Origin: Rhodobacteraceae bacterium EhC02
GTDB taxonomy: Bacteria; Pseudomonadota; Alphaproteobacteria; Rhodobacterales; Rhodobacteraceae
DNA length: 64,000 nucleotides
Direction: 5' to 3'
Assembly: GCA_001650895.1 (NCBI GenBank)
Contig: LXYH01000020.1
Location: 1-64,000, forward strand
Part shown: positions 10,232 to 18,576 of the stretch, one piece after another
Position numbering within the stretch: the stretch's first letter is position 1
Layout of the letters: every line of letters begins with the position of its first letter
Notes under the pieces: model-generated
Seen by the model: only the letters and a program-made list of their open reading frames with translations
Told to the model about the DNA's origin: nothing
The model's database searches: none
Made by a program: the position numbers and the translations under genes

Positions 10232-10777
10232 ATGACCCTGCTGACCCTCGGTGTGATCCTCTGGGCCGCGGCCCATTTCTTCAAGCGGCTGGCGCCGGGC
10301 GTGCGCGGTCCTATGGGCGACAAGGGCAAGGGGCTGGTGGCCGTGGCCATCGTGATCAGCCTGCTGATGATGATCTTCGGCTATCGCGGCGCCGAGTTCA
10401 TCCATGTCTGGGCGCCGCCCGCATGGACGGTTCACCTGAACAACCTGATGATGCTGATCGCGGTCTTCGTCTATGGCATGAGCGCGACGAAAGGCCGTCT
10501 GCGCGGCAAGATGCGCCATCCGCAGCTGACGGCGGTCAAGATCTGGGCGGTGGCGCATCTGCTGGTGAATGGGGATCTGGCCTCGATCATCCTGTTCGGG
10601 GGCATGCTGGCCTGGGCTGTCGTCTCGGTCATCCTGATCAACCGGTCCGAAGTCTGGGTGCGGCCCGCGCCCGGCGAGGCGAAGAAGGACATCCTGCTGG
10701 TCGTGATCACGCTGGTGCTGTTCGGGGTGATGACCGGCATCCATGCATGGCTGGGCGTCTCGCCGTTCCCGGGGTGA
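10232..10777 (+). CDS. NnrU-family integral membrane protein
   Basis: A 181-residue protein with about five membrane segments. It matches the NnrU family by its early WAAAHFFKRL segment and by the conserved histidines in the later part (WAVAHLLVNGD). The family was named from denitrification clusters and is related to the plant 15-cis-zeta-carotene isomerase Z-ISO, a haem protein. The conserved histidines could bind metal or haem here too. It follows mcl2 by 13 bp and is 4 bp before the DUF1737 gene, so it is part of a mcl2-nnrU-DUF1737-mch transcription unit. A link to the pathway is unproven. Confidence 0.85.
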   Translation: MTLLTLGVILWAAAHFFKRLAPGVRGPMGDKGKGLVAVAIVISLLMMIFGYRGAEFIHVWAPPAWTVHLNNLMMLIAVFVYGMSATKGRLRGKMRHPQLTAVKIWAVAHLLVNGDLASIILFGGMLAWAVVSVILINRSEVWVRPAPGEAKKDILLVVITLVLFGVMTGIHAWLGVSPFPG

Positions 10778-10781
10778 CAGG

Positions 10782-10985
10782 ATGCAGCTTTACCGGTTCC
10801 TGACGGCCGATGACACGGACGCCTTTTGCCACAAGGTGACGCGCGCGCTGAACAACGGCTGGGCGCTGCATGGCAGCCCGACCTATGCCTTCGACGCCGC
10901 CAATGGCGTGATGCGCTGCGGGCAGGCCGTGACCAAGGAGGTGCCCGGCACCTATTCCCCCGATCTCAAGCTGGGAGAGCAGTGA
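10782..10985 (+). CDS. DUF1737 small protein
   Basis: A 67-residue soluble protein starting MQLYRFLTADDTDAF. It resembles the DUF1737 family (small proteins with a conserved GWALHGSPTYAFD-like block, here at about 27-39). Function unknown. The gene is packed between NnrU and mch. The NnrU stop is 4 bp upstream, and its own TGA touches the mch ATG, which suggests translational coupling to mch. Confidence 0.75.
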   Translation: MQLYRFLTADDTDAFCHKVTRALNNGWALHGSPTYAFDAANGVMRCGQAVTKEVPGTYSPDLKLGEQ

Positions 10986-12044
10986 ATGAAAGTCCCGCAG
11001 TTCCACGTGGTTCCTATCAAGACCAACGCAGGCCGTTTTTTCGAGGATTACAGCATCGGGCAGGTGATCGACCATGCCGTGCCGCGCACGGTGTCAGGTG
11101 GGGAAAGGGCGCTTTATCATGCGCTTTATCCGGCGCGGCATGCGCTGTATTCGTCCGACGAATTCGCGCGGTCCTGCGGTTTGCCGCAAAGCCCGCTGGA
11201 TGATCTGGCGGCCTTTCACATCGTCTTCGGCAAGACCGTGCCCGATGTGTCGCTGAATGCGATTGCCAACCTGGGCTATGCGCAGGGCCGCTGGCTGAAG
11301 CCGGTCTATGCGGGCGATACGATCCGTTCGACATCCGAGGTGATCGGCCTCAAGCAGAATTCCAACGGGCAATCGGGCGTCGTCTATGTGCGTACGCGCG
11401 GCCTGAACCAGCGGGACGAGGTGGTTCTGGATTACGTGCGCTGGGTCATGGTGCGCAAGAACGACACCGATGCGCCCGCACCCGAAACGGTCGTGCCCAA
11501 GTTGGCGCCGGCGCTGACACCGGATCAGCTGGTGGTGCCCGAGGGGCTGGATTTCAGCGGCTATGATTTCACCCTGTCGGGCGAGCCGCATCGCTGGAGC
11601 GACTACGAGATCGGCGAGACCATCGACCATGTGGACGGTGTCACGGTCGAGGAAGCCGAGCACATGATCGCCACGCGGCTGTGGCAGAACACCGCCAAGG
11701 TGCATTTCGACGCGACCAACCGCGCCGACGGGCGGCGGCTGATCTATGGTGGGCATGTGATCAGCATGGCGCGGGCGCTGTCGTTCAATGGCCTGGCCAA
11801 TGCGCAGATGATCGTGGGGCTGAACGCGGGCGCGCATGCGAACCCCTGTTTCAGCGGCGATACGATCCGCGCCTGGTCCGAGGTTCTGGACAAGGCCGAG
11901 ACATCGACGCCCGGTGTGGGCGCGATCCGCCTGCGCCTTGTGGCGACCAAGGCGGCGGGGGCGTTCCGGCTGAAAAGCGACGATGGCAAGTATCAGCCGC
12001 ATGTGCTGCTGGACCTCGACTATTGGGCGCTGATGCCGATGTGA
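10986..12044 (+). CDS. mch: mesaconyl-CoA hydratase
   Basis: Hydrates mesaconyl-C1-CoA to beta-methylmalyl-CoA in the ethylmalonyl-CoA pathway. The 352-residue protein is made of two MaoC-like hot-dog domains, the first at about 15-150 (FFEDYSIGQVIDHAVPRTV) and the second at about 200-345 (YEIGETIDHVDGVTV). Its length and the opening MKVPQFHVVPIKTNAGRFF fit the Rhodobacter enzyme. Its ATG directly abuts the stop of the DUF1737 gene. The stop codon lies within a TGTGATCACA palindrome (12040-12049), the same element found twice before sdhC, so the end of this gene may form part of the sdh control region. Confidence 0.92.
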   Translation: MKVPQFHVVPIKTNAGRFFEDYSIGQVIDHAVPRTVSGGERALYHALYPARHALYSSDEFARSCGLPQSPLDDLAAFHIVFGKTVPDVSLNAIANLGYAQGRWLKPVYAGDTIRSTSEVIGLKQNSNGQSGVVYVRTRGLNQRDEVVLDYVRWVMVRKNDTDAPAPETVVPKLAPALTPDQLVVPEGLDFSGYDFTLSGEPHRWSDYEIGETIDHVDGVTVEEAEHMIATRLWQNTAKVHFDATNRADGRRLIYGGHVISMARALSFNGLANAQMIVGLNAGAHANPCFSGDTIRAWSEVLDKAETSTPGVGAIRLRLVATKAAGAFRLKSDDGKYQPHVLLDLDYWALMPM

Positions 12045-12049
12045 TCACA
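12040..12049 (+). promoter_or_regulatory. single TGTGATCACA palindrome over the mch stop codon
   Basis: A perfect copy of the suc/sdh palindrome with AAAA on its right side. It overlaps the mch TGA and lies 133 bp upstream of the distal member of the sdhC pair. It could be a remote third operator for the sdh promoter. Unlike the sucD internal copy, it is not forced by conserved protein sequence, since it covers the last codon and stop. Confidence 0.5.
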
Positions 12050-12172
12050 AAACCGGGCCGGTATTTCGGGCCTGTCCGAAAGACAGCAAGCACCGAGTCC
12101 GAGGCAAAACGGGTGAGTCCGGTCGATTTGCGGCCGCTTGATTCCCGTTTTGGGATTGTCGTCTGGCGGGTT

Positions 12173-12203
12173 TGTGATCACGGGCAAACCTCTTGTGATC
12201 ACG
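12173..12203 (+). promoter_or_regulatory. tandem TGTGATCACG operators in the mch-sdhC gap
   Basis: Two copies of TGTGATCACG (9 of 10 palindrome bases) lie at 12173-12182 and 12194-12203. They are again 21 bp apart, with T-rich left flanks (TTTGTGATCAC, CTTGTGATCAC). They lie about 170 bp before the sdhC ATG in a 325-bp non-coding gap that otherwise shows no gene. The T-rich stretch at 12230-12240 could hold a -10 element, but no convincing -35/-10 pair is visible. The identical arrangement upstream of sucC points to a shared regulator. Confidence 0.72.
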
Positions 12204-12369
12204 AACGCCCGCAATGCGTCACTTCGCGCAGATTTTTATGCATGTCGGGGCTGTGCTGACGTGACAGAGCCGCTAAAAAGAGTATCAAGGCCGCAAAAGG
12301 CATCGAAAGGTATACCGTCGTGTGCAGTGATGGCGCCGGTCCTTTCGCAACCCAAGAAGGAAGGGACAC

Positions 12370-12753
12370 ATGGCTGACGTGAACCGGGGCAACCGCCCGC
12401 TTTCGCCGCACCTGTCAATCTATCGCCCGCAACTGACCTCGATCACCTCGATCCTGACGCGGATCACGGGCAATGCGCTGATCCTGGCCGCGCTTCTGAT
12501 CGTGTGGTGGTTCCTGGCGGCGGCGACGTCGCCTGCCTATTTCGCCCTGGCCGATGCGGTGCTGACCAGCTGGTTCGGGGACCTTGTGATGTTCCTGTCG
12601 CTCTGGGCGCTGTGGTATCACACGCTGGCGGGCGTCCGGCACCTGATCTGGGACAACGCGAAGATGCTGGATATCGAGAGCGCCTACAAGCTGGGCTATG
12701 CCGTGATCGGCGGGTCGGTTCTGCTGACCCTGCTGACAGTGGCCGTAATCTGA
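12370..12753 (+). CDS. sdhC: succinate dehydrogenase cytochrome b556 subunit
   Basis: This membrane anchor of complex II helps bind haem b and ubiquinone. The 127-residue protein has the family signature RPLSPHLSIYR at about 9-19 and three membrane segments (about 34-56, 66-86, 105-125). Conserved His84 and His91 lie in WYHTLAGVRHLIWD, and one of them is the expected haem ligand. An AAGGAAGGGA ribosome site precedes the ATG. It is the first gene of the sdhCDAB unit, 12 bp ahead of sdhD. Confidence 0.96.
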   Translation: MADVNRGNRPLSPHLSIYRPQLTSITSILTRITGNALILAALLIVWWFLAAATSPAYFALADAVLTSWFGDLVMFLSLWALWYHTLAGVRHLIWDNAKMLDIESAYKLGYAVIGGSVLLTLLTVAVI

Positions 12754-12765
12754 GAGGGCTGAGAG

Positions 12766-13137
12766 ATGCGTTACCTGACCGACCGCAAGCGCGCGATGGG
12801 CATGGGTTCGGCCAAGACGGGCACCGCCCATTTCTGGTCGATGAAAGTGTCCTCGGTGGCACTTCTGATCCTGATCCCGCTGTTCGTCTTCACCTTCGGC
12901 CCCATGCTGGGCGCGCCGCATGACGAGGTGCTGGCCTATTTCGCCCATCCTTTCCCGGCCATCGTGGCTGCGCTGACCCTGATCGTGGGGTTCAAGCACT
13001 TCAACGAGGGTGCCCAAACCATGATCGAGGACTATGTCCACGGCACGACACAGAAAATCGTGATCATCGCGGTGACCTGCCTGAGCTATGGCGCAGCCGC
13101 CACCGGGCTTTTCGCCATCGCGAAGATCGCGCTTTAA
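12766..13137 (+). CDS. sdhD: succinate dehydrogenase hydrophobic anchor subunit
   Basis: The second membrane anchor of complex II, 123 residues with three membrane segments. The opening MRYLTDRKRAMGMGSA and the segment TAHFWSMKVSSVALLI are typical of alphaproteobacterial SdhD. The conserved HFNEGAQTMIEDYVH block includes likely quinone-site residues. It lies between sdhC and sdhA with short gaps (12 and 18 bp). Confidence 0.95.
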   Translation: MRYLTDRKRAMGMGSAKTGTAHFWSMKVSSVALLILIPLFVFTFGPMLGAPHDEVLAYFAHPFPAIVAALTLIVGFKHFNEGAQTMIEDYVHGTTQKIVIIAVTCLSYGAAATGLFAIAKIAL

Positions 13138-13155
13138 CTTTCGGAGACTGTTGCA

Positions 13156-14961
13156 ATGGCAGCTTATCAATACGAGACCCATGATTATGACGTCGTGGTG
13201 GTCGGGGCCGGCGGCGCCGGTCTGCGCGCGACGCTGGGCATGGCGGAACAGGGCCTGCGCACGGCCTGCGTGACCAAGGTTTTCCCGACGCGTTCGCATA
13301 CGGTCGCGGCGCAGGGCGGCATTGCCGCCTCGCTGTCGAACATGGGGCCGGATCACTGGCAATGGCACATGTATGACACCGTCAAGGGGTCCGACTGGCT
13401 GGGCGATACGGATGCGATGGAATACCTGGCGCGTGAGGCGCCCAAGGCGGTCTATGAGCTGGAACATTACGGCGTGCCGTTCAGCCGCACCGAAGAGGGC
13501 AAGATCTATCAGCGTCCCTTTGGCGGGCATACGACCGAATTCGGTGAAGGCCCGCCGGTGCAGCGCACCTGTGCTGCCGCCGACCGGACCGGCCACGCGA
13601 TCCTGCACACGCTTTATGGCCAGAGCCTGAAGCAGAAGGCAGAATTCTACATCGAATATTTCGCCATCGACCTGATCATGTCCGAGGACGGCGTGTGTCA
13701 GGGTGTCGTCTGCTGGAAGCTGGACGATGGCACGATGCATGTGTTCAACGCTAAGATGGTGGTGCTGGCAACAGGCGGCTATGGCCGCGCCTATTTCAGC
13801 GCGACAAGTGCGCATACTTGCACCGGCGACGGCAACGGCATGGTGGCGCGTCAGGGTCTGCCGCTGCAGGACATGGAATTCGTGCAGTTCCACCCGACCG
13901 GCATCTATGGCGCGGGCTGCCTGATCACCGAAGGCGCGCGCGGCGAGGGCGGATACTTGACCAACTCGGAAGGCGAGCGGTTCATGGAACGCTATGCGCC
14001 GACCTACAAGGATCTGGCCAGCCGTGACGTGGTCAGCCGCTGCATGACGATGGAGATCCGCGAAGGCCGCGGCGTCGGCCCGGATGGCGACCATATCCAT
14101 CTGCACCTGAACCACCTGCCGCCCGAGGCGCTGCATCTGCGCCTGCCCGGCATTTCGGAAAGCGCGCGCATCTTTGCGGGCGTGGACGTCACCAAGGAAC
14201 CGATCCCGGTTCTGCCGACGGTGCATTACAACATGGGCGGCATTCCGACGAACTACTGGGGCGAGGTCCTGAACCCGACCGCCGATGATCCCGACCGGAT
14301 CGTGCCGGGCCTGATGGCCGTGGGCGAGGCGGGCTGCGCATCCGTGCACGGGGCGAACCGTCTGGGGTCGAACTCGCTGATCGATCTGGTGGTCTTTGGC
14401 CGCGCCGCCGCGATCAAGGCGGGGCAGGTCGTGTCCGCCGGCGCGCCGAACCCGAAGGTGAACAAGGCCTCTGTCGATTTTGCCTTCGACCGTTTCGACG
14501 GGCTGCGCCACGCCAATGGCAACGTCGGCACCGCGGAACTGCGTCTTGAGATGCAGAAGACCATGCAGGCCGATGCGGCGGTGTTCCGCACCGACAAGAC
14601 GCTGGCCGAGGGTGTCACCAAGATGACCGCCGTGGCGGGCAAGATGGATGACATCAAGGTCACCGATCGCAGCCTGATCTGGAACTCGGACCTAATGGAG
14701 ACGCTAGAGCTGACCAACCTGATGCCCAACGCGCTGGCCACCATCGTCGGCGCCGAGGCGCGCAAGGAATCGCGCGGCGCGCATGCCCACGAGGATTATC
14801 CCGACCGGGACGATGCCAACTGGCGCAAGCACACCATCGCGCGGGTCGATGGCAGCAAGGTCGACCTCAGCTATCGCCGGGTCGTGACCGAGCCCTTGAC
14901 CAAGGAAGCGGAAGGCGGGATCGACCTGAAGAAGATCGCGCCCAAGGCACGGGTCTATTGA
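13156..14961 (+). CDS. sdhA: succinate dehydrogenase flavoprotein subunit
   Basis: The catalytic subunit of complex II, oxidising succinate to fumarate with covalently bound FAD. The 601 residues match family length. The dinucleotide-binding motif [12 protein letters not shown] lies near residue 15. The flavinylated histidine is His48 in [10 protein letters not shown]. The substrate-binding segment [21 protein letters not shown] and the C-terminal [22 protein letters not shown] are present. The stop codon overlaps the proposed TTG start of the small lipoprotein that follows, so the two may be translationally coupled. Confidence 0.98.
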   Translation: MAAYQYETHDYDVVVVGAGGAGLRATLGMAEQGLRTACVTKVFPTRSHTVAAQGGIAASLSNMGPDHWQWHMYDTVKGSDWLGDTDAMEYLAREAPKAVYELEHYGVPFSRTEEGKIYQRPFGGHTTEFGEGPPVQRTCAAADRTGHAILHTLYGQSLKQKAEFYIEYFAIDLIMSEDGVCQGVVCWKLDDGTMHVFNAKMVVLATGGYGRAYFSATSAHTCTGDGNGMVARQGLPLQDMEFVQFHPTGIYGAGCLITEGARGEGGYLTNSEGERFMERYAPTYKDLASRDVVSRCMTMEIREGRGVGPDGDHIHLHLNHLPPEALHLRLPGISESARIFAGVDVTKEPIPVLPTVHYNMGGIPTNYWGEVLNPTADDPDRIVPGLMAVGEAGCASVHGANRLGSNSLIDLVVFGRAAAIKAGQVVSAGAPNPKVNKASVDFAFDRFDGLRHANGNVGTAELRLEMQKTMQADAAVFRTDKTLAEGVTKMTAVAGKMDDIKVTDRSLIWNSDLMETLELTNLMPNALATIVGAEARKESRGAHAHEDYPDRDDANWRKHTIARVDGSKVDLSYRRVVTEPLTKEAEGGIDLKKIAPKARVY

Positions 14962-15299
14962 TCCCTGCCCGCGGCATAGGTGCCCTGCGGGGGCTGGGTC
15001 TGGCGGCGCTCTGTGCCGCCACGCTGGCCGCCTGCACGCCTGCCGATCAGGATCGGCTGACCCGCGATGCCGCGCGCGCCGTGATCACGCCGGTTCTGGT
15101 GCAGCGCTTCCCCGGCGTCCCGGTGGAGCCGGCGGTGGATTGCATCATCGACAATGCCAGCAGCCGCGAGTTGCTGGCGCTGGCCGCCGACAGCATTACC
15201 GGACCCACGGCCAATACCGTGGAGCTTGTGACGAATATCGTGTCCCGGCCGGACACGCTCAATTGCCTGCTGGCCAATGGCCTGCCAGCCCTTCTGTGA
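14958..15299 (+). CDS. small lipoprotein inside the sdh operon
   Basis: A 113-residue protein beginning at a TTG codon that overlaps the sdhA TGA by 4 bases. It has a lipoprotein signal peptide with the lipobox LAAC (Cys at about residue 26) and a mature part of about 85 residues with two more cysteines. The domain is not named by me. It is placed between sdhA and sdhB with 13 bp to sdhB, so it must be cotranscribed. The rare start codon suggests low translation relative to its neighbours. A role in succinate dehydrogenase is not implied by any motif. The start codon is the least certain part. Confidence 0.7.
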   Translation: MIPARGIGALRGLGLAALCAATLAACTPADQDRLTRDAARAVITPVLVQRFPGVPVEPAVDCIIDNASSRELLALAADSITGPTANTVELVTNIVSRPDTLNCLLANGLPALL

Positions 15300-15312
15300 C
15301 GGGAGAGACATC

Positions 15313-16092
15313 ATGGTGCAACTGACACTGCCGAAGAACAGCCGGATGCGGACCGGCAAGACCTGGCCCAAGCCCGAGGGCGCCAAGAACCTGCGGACCT
15401 TCAAGATCTACCGCTGGAACCCCGATGACGGGGAAAACCCGCGGGTCGATACCTATTTCGTCGATCTGGATACCTGCGGGCCGATGATCCTGGACGCGCT
15501 GATCAAGATCAAATCCGAGATCGATCCCACGCTGACCTTCCGCCGGTCCTGCCGCGAGGGGATCTGCGGATCCTGCGCGATGAACATCGACGGGATCAAC
15601 ACGCTGGCCTGTCTGCATGGCATGGATGACGTGAAGGGCGATGTGAAGATCTATCCGCTGCCGCATATGCCGGTGATCAAGGACCTGATCCCTGATCTGA
15701 CGCATTTCTATGCCCAGCATGCCTCGATCATGCCCTGGCTCGAGACCAAGACCAACCGTCCCGCCAAGGAATGGCGCCAGTCGGTCGAGGATCGTGAAAA
15801 GCTGGACGGGCTTTATGAATGCGTGATGTGCGCCTGCTGTTCGACCTCGTGCCCCAGCTACTGGTGGAATGGTGATCGGTACCTGGGACCGGCCGCCTTG
15901 CTGCACGCCTATCGCTGGATCATCGACAGCCGCGACGAGGCCACGGGCGAGCGTCTGGACGAGCTGGAAGATCCGTTCAAGCTGTATCGCTGCCACACGA
16001 TCATGAACTGCGCCAAGACCTGCCCCAAGGGCCTGAACCCGGCCAAGGCGATTGCCGAGATCAAGAAGATGATGGTCGAACGCACCGTGTGA
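15313..16092 (+). CDS. sdhB: succinate dehydrogenase iron-sulfur subunit
   Basis: Carries electrons from FAD to quinone in complex II. The 259-residue protein shows all three cluster motifs: the [2Fe-2S] set CREGICGSC with a later Cys100, the [4Fe-4S] motif [12 protein letters not shown], and the [3Fe-4S] set [17 protein letters not shown]. The start is [12 protein letters not shown] with a GGGAGAG ribosome site. It ends the sdh unit, and a GC hairpin plus repeat element follows. Confidence 0.98.
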   Translation: MVQLTLPKNSRMRTGKTWPKPEGAKNLRTFKIYRWNPDDGENPRVDTYFVDLDTCGPMILDALIKIKSEIDPTLTFRRSCREGICGSCAMNIDGINTLACLHGMDDVKGDVKIYPLPHMPVIKDLIPDLTHFYAQHASIMPWLETKTNRPAKEWRQSVEDREKLDGLYECVMCACCSTSCPSYWWNGDRYLGPAALLHAYRWIIDSRDEATGERLDELEDPFKLYRCHTIMNCAKTCPKGLNPAKAIAEIKKMMVERTV

Positions 16093-16105
16093 TGCGGGCC
16101 GGGCA

Positions 16106-16171
16106 GGGGGGCTGTCTGCCCCCCGTCCCTGCGGGACTCCCCCCGAGGATACTTGCGGCAAGAAGAAGGGG
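16106..16171 (+). repeat. hairpin plus GAGGATACTTG..GGCAAGAAGAA intergenic element
   Basis: A 7-bp GC stem (16106-16112 with 16118-16124) is followed by a C-rich stretch and then GAGGATACTTGCGGCAAGAAGAAG. A degenerate copy of the second part lies inverted at 27685-27711 in this window. From memory, closely similar sequences (GAGGATATTTTTGGCAAGAAGAA) are scattered through Rhodobacteraceae intergenic regions. There is no T-run after the stem. It follows sdhB and may act as its 3' end. Confidence 0.6.
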
Positions 16172-16214
16172 TGGGCCGGGGGCCTGCCTTTTTTGTTCCG
16201 GAGGGTGAGAAACC

Positions 16215-16427
16215 ATGTTGATTCCCCTGGGGTTGATCATCGCCTTCGTGCTGATCGCGATTTTCGCGCGGCGCGGGATGCGATCGTGCCGCTGGCGAAT
16301 GGACCGGACAGGTGACCAGGGGGGCATGTCCTGTTTCCGCTGTGCGGCCTGTGGTGCGGAGGTGCTTGTGCCGCGAGGCCAGACACCGCAGGATTGCCGT
16401 GATCCGCGCCGCGCCAAGAAGGGATGA
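16215..16427 (+). CDS. small membrane protein with cysteine knuckle
   Basis: A 70-residue protein with one N-terminal membrane segment (about 3-18), basic residues after it, and a cysteine cluster CFRCAACGAEV that looks like a degenerate zinc knuckle with another Cys further on. A GGAGG ribosome site lies 8-9 bases before the ATG. It stands 6 bp ahead of the DUF1989 gene on the same strand. Function unknown; no named family recognised. Confidence 0.6.
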   Translation: MLIPLGLIIAFVLIAIFARRGMRSCRWRMDRTGDQGGMSCFRCAACGAEVLVPRGQTPQDCRDPRRAKKG

Positions 16428-16433
16428 ACGAGA

Positions 16434-17276
16434 ATGCAAGAGCCAGCCGATGCCGCCGCGCGCCGCGCCGTGACACCCGTGATCTGCTATCCGGTCGAGA
16501 CATTGCCGCAGCCGGACATGGCGCTTTATGCCCGGTTCCGGTCCGGGGCGGTCAAGACCGGCGAGGTCGTCGTGCCGCCGCGCGAGGCGGGGACATTCCG
16601 GGTGCCTGCGGGCGGTTTTTTCCGCATCTCGTCGATTGAAGGGCCGCAGGTGGGGGACCTGAACCTGTGGCATGCGGATGATCTGTCCGAACGGTTCTAC
16701 AGCGGCAAGACCCGCGCGCTGCATGGCACGCATGTGACCACGGGGCAGCGGCTGTGGTCATCCTTTCCCACGCTGCGCCCGATGGCGACGATCGTGGCGG
16801 ATACGCTGGGATGGTATGGCAAGGACGATTTCGGCGGGTCGGTGCATGACGTGATCGGCACGCGCTGCGATCCCTATACGCATAACCTGCTGTCGGGTGG
16901 GCAATACCATCATTGCTGCCATTCCAACCTGACCCGCGCGCTGGCCGATGCCACCGGCATGGGGCTGCACGAGGCGGAAGCGCATGTGCACGACGTGCTG
17001 AACGTGTTCATGTGCACGGGCTTCACCCGCGACACGGGGCAGTATTTCATGAAGGCCAGCCCGGTGCGGCCCGGCGACTACCTTGAGTTCTTCGCCGAGG
17101 TGCCGCTGCTGGGGGCGCTGTCGGCCTGTCCCGGCGGGGATTGTTCGGCCGAGCATTCATCGGATCAGGCGGCATGCCATCCGCTGCTGGTCGAGGTGTT
17201 CGAGACGCCCGCCGACCTGCTGGGGGATTGGGCCAGCCCGCCACCCAACGGCTATGATCGCCGTCACGGGCGCTAG
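16434..17276 (+). CDS. urea carboxylase-associated family protein (DUF1989)
   Basis: A 280-residue soluble protein of the DUF1989 / urea carboxylase-associated family. The family core starts near residue 35 with VPAGGFFRISSIEG. Conserved polar blocks HDVIGTRCDPYTH, QYHHCCHSN and the later CPGGDCS hold candidate metal-binding His and Cys residues. Members are often linked to urea or guanidine breakdown genes, but no urea carboxylase is nearby, so the substrate is open. The N-terminal start is uncertain; MALYARF at residue 29 is an alternative. Convergent with deoD. Confidence 0.85.
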   Translation: MQEPADAAARRAVTPVICYPVETLPQPDMALYARFRSGAVKTGEVVVPPREAGTFRVPAGGFFRISSIEGPQVGDLNLWHADDLSERFYSGKTRALHGTHVTTGQRLWSSFPTLRPMATIVADTLGWYGKDDFGGSVHDVIGTRCDPYTHNLLSGGQYHHCCHSNLTRALADATGMGLHEAEAHVHDVLNVFMCTGFTRDTGQYFMKASPVRPGDYLEFFAEVPLLGALSACPGGDCSAEHSSDQAACHPLLVEVFETPADLLGDWASPPPNGYDRRHGR

Positions 17277-17285
17277 GTCGGCTGC

Positions 17286-17996
17286 TCAGGCCTCGGGGAA
17301 GGCTGCGGCAAGCGCGATCTCGACCATGTCGCCAAAGCTGCCCTGTCGCTGATCGGCAGGCAGGGCCGCGCCCGTCAGCAGATGGTCGGAGACGGTCAGC
17401 ACCGCCAGCGCGCGCACACCGTGGCGCAGGGCGAGGTTGTAAAGCTCGGCCGCTTCCATCTCGACGCCCAATATGCCGTGGCGGGTCATGATCTCGTTCA
17501 GGTCGGGGCGTTCATCATAGAAGACATCCGATGAATAGATGCCGCCCACATGGGTCGGCACGCCGCGCGCCTCGGCCGCGGTGACGGCGGCGCGCAGCAG
17601 CGACCAGTCGGCATGGGGAGCGAAGTTCAGCTCGCGGAAGATGCCCGATGAGGGGGTCGCGAGGGTCGTGGCGGTCATGGCGATGATCACGTCGCGGATC
17701 GCCACGTGATCCTGCATCGCCCCGCAGGAGCCGATGCGGATCAGCGTCTTTGCGCCGTAGTCGCGGATCAGTTCGTTGGCATAGATCGACAGCGACGCCA
17801 TGCCCATGCCCGAGCCGTGGATCGTCACGCGCTGACCACGCCAAAGGCCGGTGTAGCCCAGCATGCCGCGCACCTCGTTGATGCAATGGGGATCGGTGAG
17901 GAATGTCTCGGCCGCCCATTTCGCGCGCAGGGGGTCGCCCGGCATCAGGACGGTTTCGGCGATGTCACGGGGTTTGGCACCGATATGGATGGTCAT
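17286..17996 (-). CDS. deoD: purine nucleoside phosphorylase, DeoD type
   Basis: Phosphorolysis of purine (deoxy)nucleosides to base and (deoxy)ribose-1-phosphate. The 236 residues match the hexameric DeoD family. The N-terminal MPGDPLRAK phosphate site, [24 protein letters not shown], the purine-site EMEAAELY and TVSDHLLTG with the catalytic Asp are all visible. It converges on the DUF1989 gene with 9 bp between stops and lies 15 bp after the GNAT gene on the same strand. The BMP-type ABC transporter at 29.5-34.2 kb may supply its substrate, though it is not linked to it. Confidence 0.95.
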   Translation of the reverse strand: MTIHIGAKPRDIAETVLMPGDPLRAKWAAETFLTDPHCINEVRGMLGYTGLWRGQRVTIHGSGMGMASLSIYANELIRDYGAKTLIRIGSCGAMQDHVAIRDVIIAMTATTLATPSSGIFRELNFAPHADWSLLRAAVTAAEARGVPTHVGGIYSSDVFYDERPDLNEIMTRHGILGVEMEAAELYNLALRHGVRALAVLTVSDHLLTGAALPADQRQGSFGDMVEIALAAAFPEA

Positions 17997-18011
17997 GTCT
18001 GGTCCTTGGGG

Positions 18012-18452
18012 TCAGCGGCTGTACTTGATGAAAGGGGTCACATGGGCGATGCGGTCGTAAAGCAGCCGGGCGGTCGTGTTGAAGTCCTGCGTCATCCAGT
18101 AGACGGCGGGCGTGCCGCGGCGGTCGGCCTCGGCATAGACGGCCTCGATCAGGGCGCGGCCGATGCCCTGGCCGCGCACATCCGGGTCGGCGTAGAGATC
18201 CTGCAGGTAGCAGACATCTTCCACGCGCCAGTTGTGGGCATGCCAGATCGCGTGGACCAGACCCACGGCGCGGCCATCCAGATCGGCGATGAAACAGCAG
18301 CGTTCGGGATGGGCCGGGTCAAGCTGACGGGCGAAGGTCGTGGCGAAGATCGCATCGGGCAGGGTGGTGTCGTAGAAGGCCAGGTACGCGGTCCAGAGGC
18401 GGCGCCATGCGGGTTCATCGGCGGCGGTCAGGGGGCGGATGGTCAGCGGCAT
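18012..18452 (-). CDS. GNAT-family N-acetyltransferase
   Basis: A 146-residue acetyltransferase beginning MPLTIRPLTAADEPAW. The acetyl-CoA loop is DPDVRGQGIGRAL at about residues 85-98, and the terminal part WMTQDFNTTARLLYDRI is typical of small GNATs that modify polyamines or amino-group small molecules. Substrate unknown. A longer in-frame start at 18530 is rejected because the extra residues look non-coding. It lies 15 bp upstream of deoD on the same strand and may be cotranscribed with it. Confidence 0.88.
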   Translation of the reverse strand: MPLTIRPLTAADEPAWRRLWTAYLAFYDTTLPDAIFATTFARQLDPAHPERCCFIADLDGRAVGLVHAIWHAHNWRVEDVCYLQDLYADPDVRGQGIGRALIEAVYAEADRRGTPAVYWMTQDFNTTARLLYDRIAHVTPFIKYSR

Positions 18453-18528
18453 GGGCGGCGTCCTGTTGCAGTGTCCCGGGGATGATGCAGACTGGCGGGG
18501 CAGAGTGCAAGCGTGGCCCTGCGCATGC

Positions 18529-18554
18529 AAAAAGGGGGGCGGATGCCCCCCTTT
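18529..18554 (-). terminator. terminator of ecm
   Basis: A 10-bp stem (18531-18540 with 18545-18554) and a GGAT/ATCC tetraloop, followed on the minus strand by TTTTTGC. It lies about 20 bp after the ecm stop. This is a classical intrinsic terminator, also separating ecm from the GNAT-deoD pair. Confidence 0.88.
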
Positions 18555-18576
18555 CGGAAATTCGCCTTGCCGGGTG

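Noticed and set aside
12415-14511. 698-codon antisense frame over sdhC-sdhD-sdhA
   Set aside because: Runs across three real genes on the other strand and has His/Arg-rich nonsense composition; a GC shadow.
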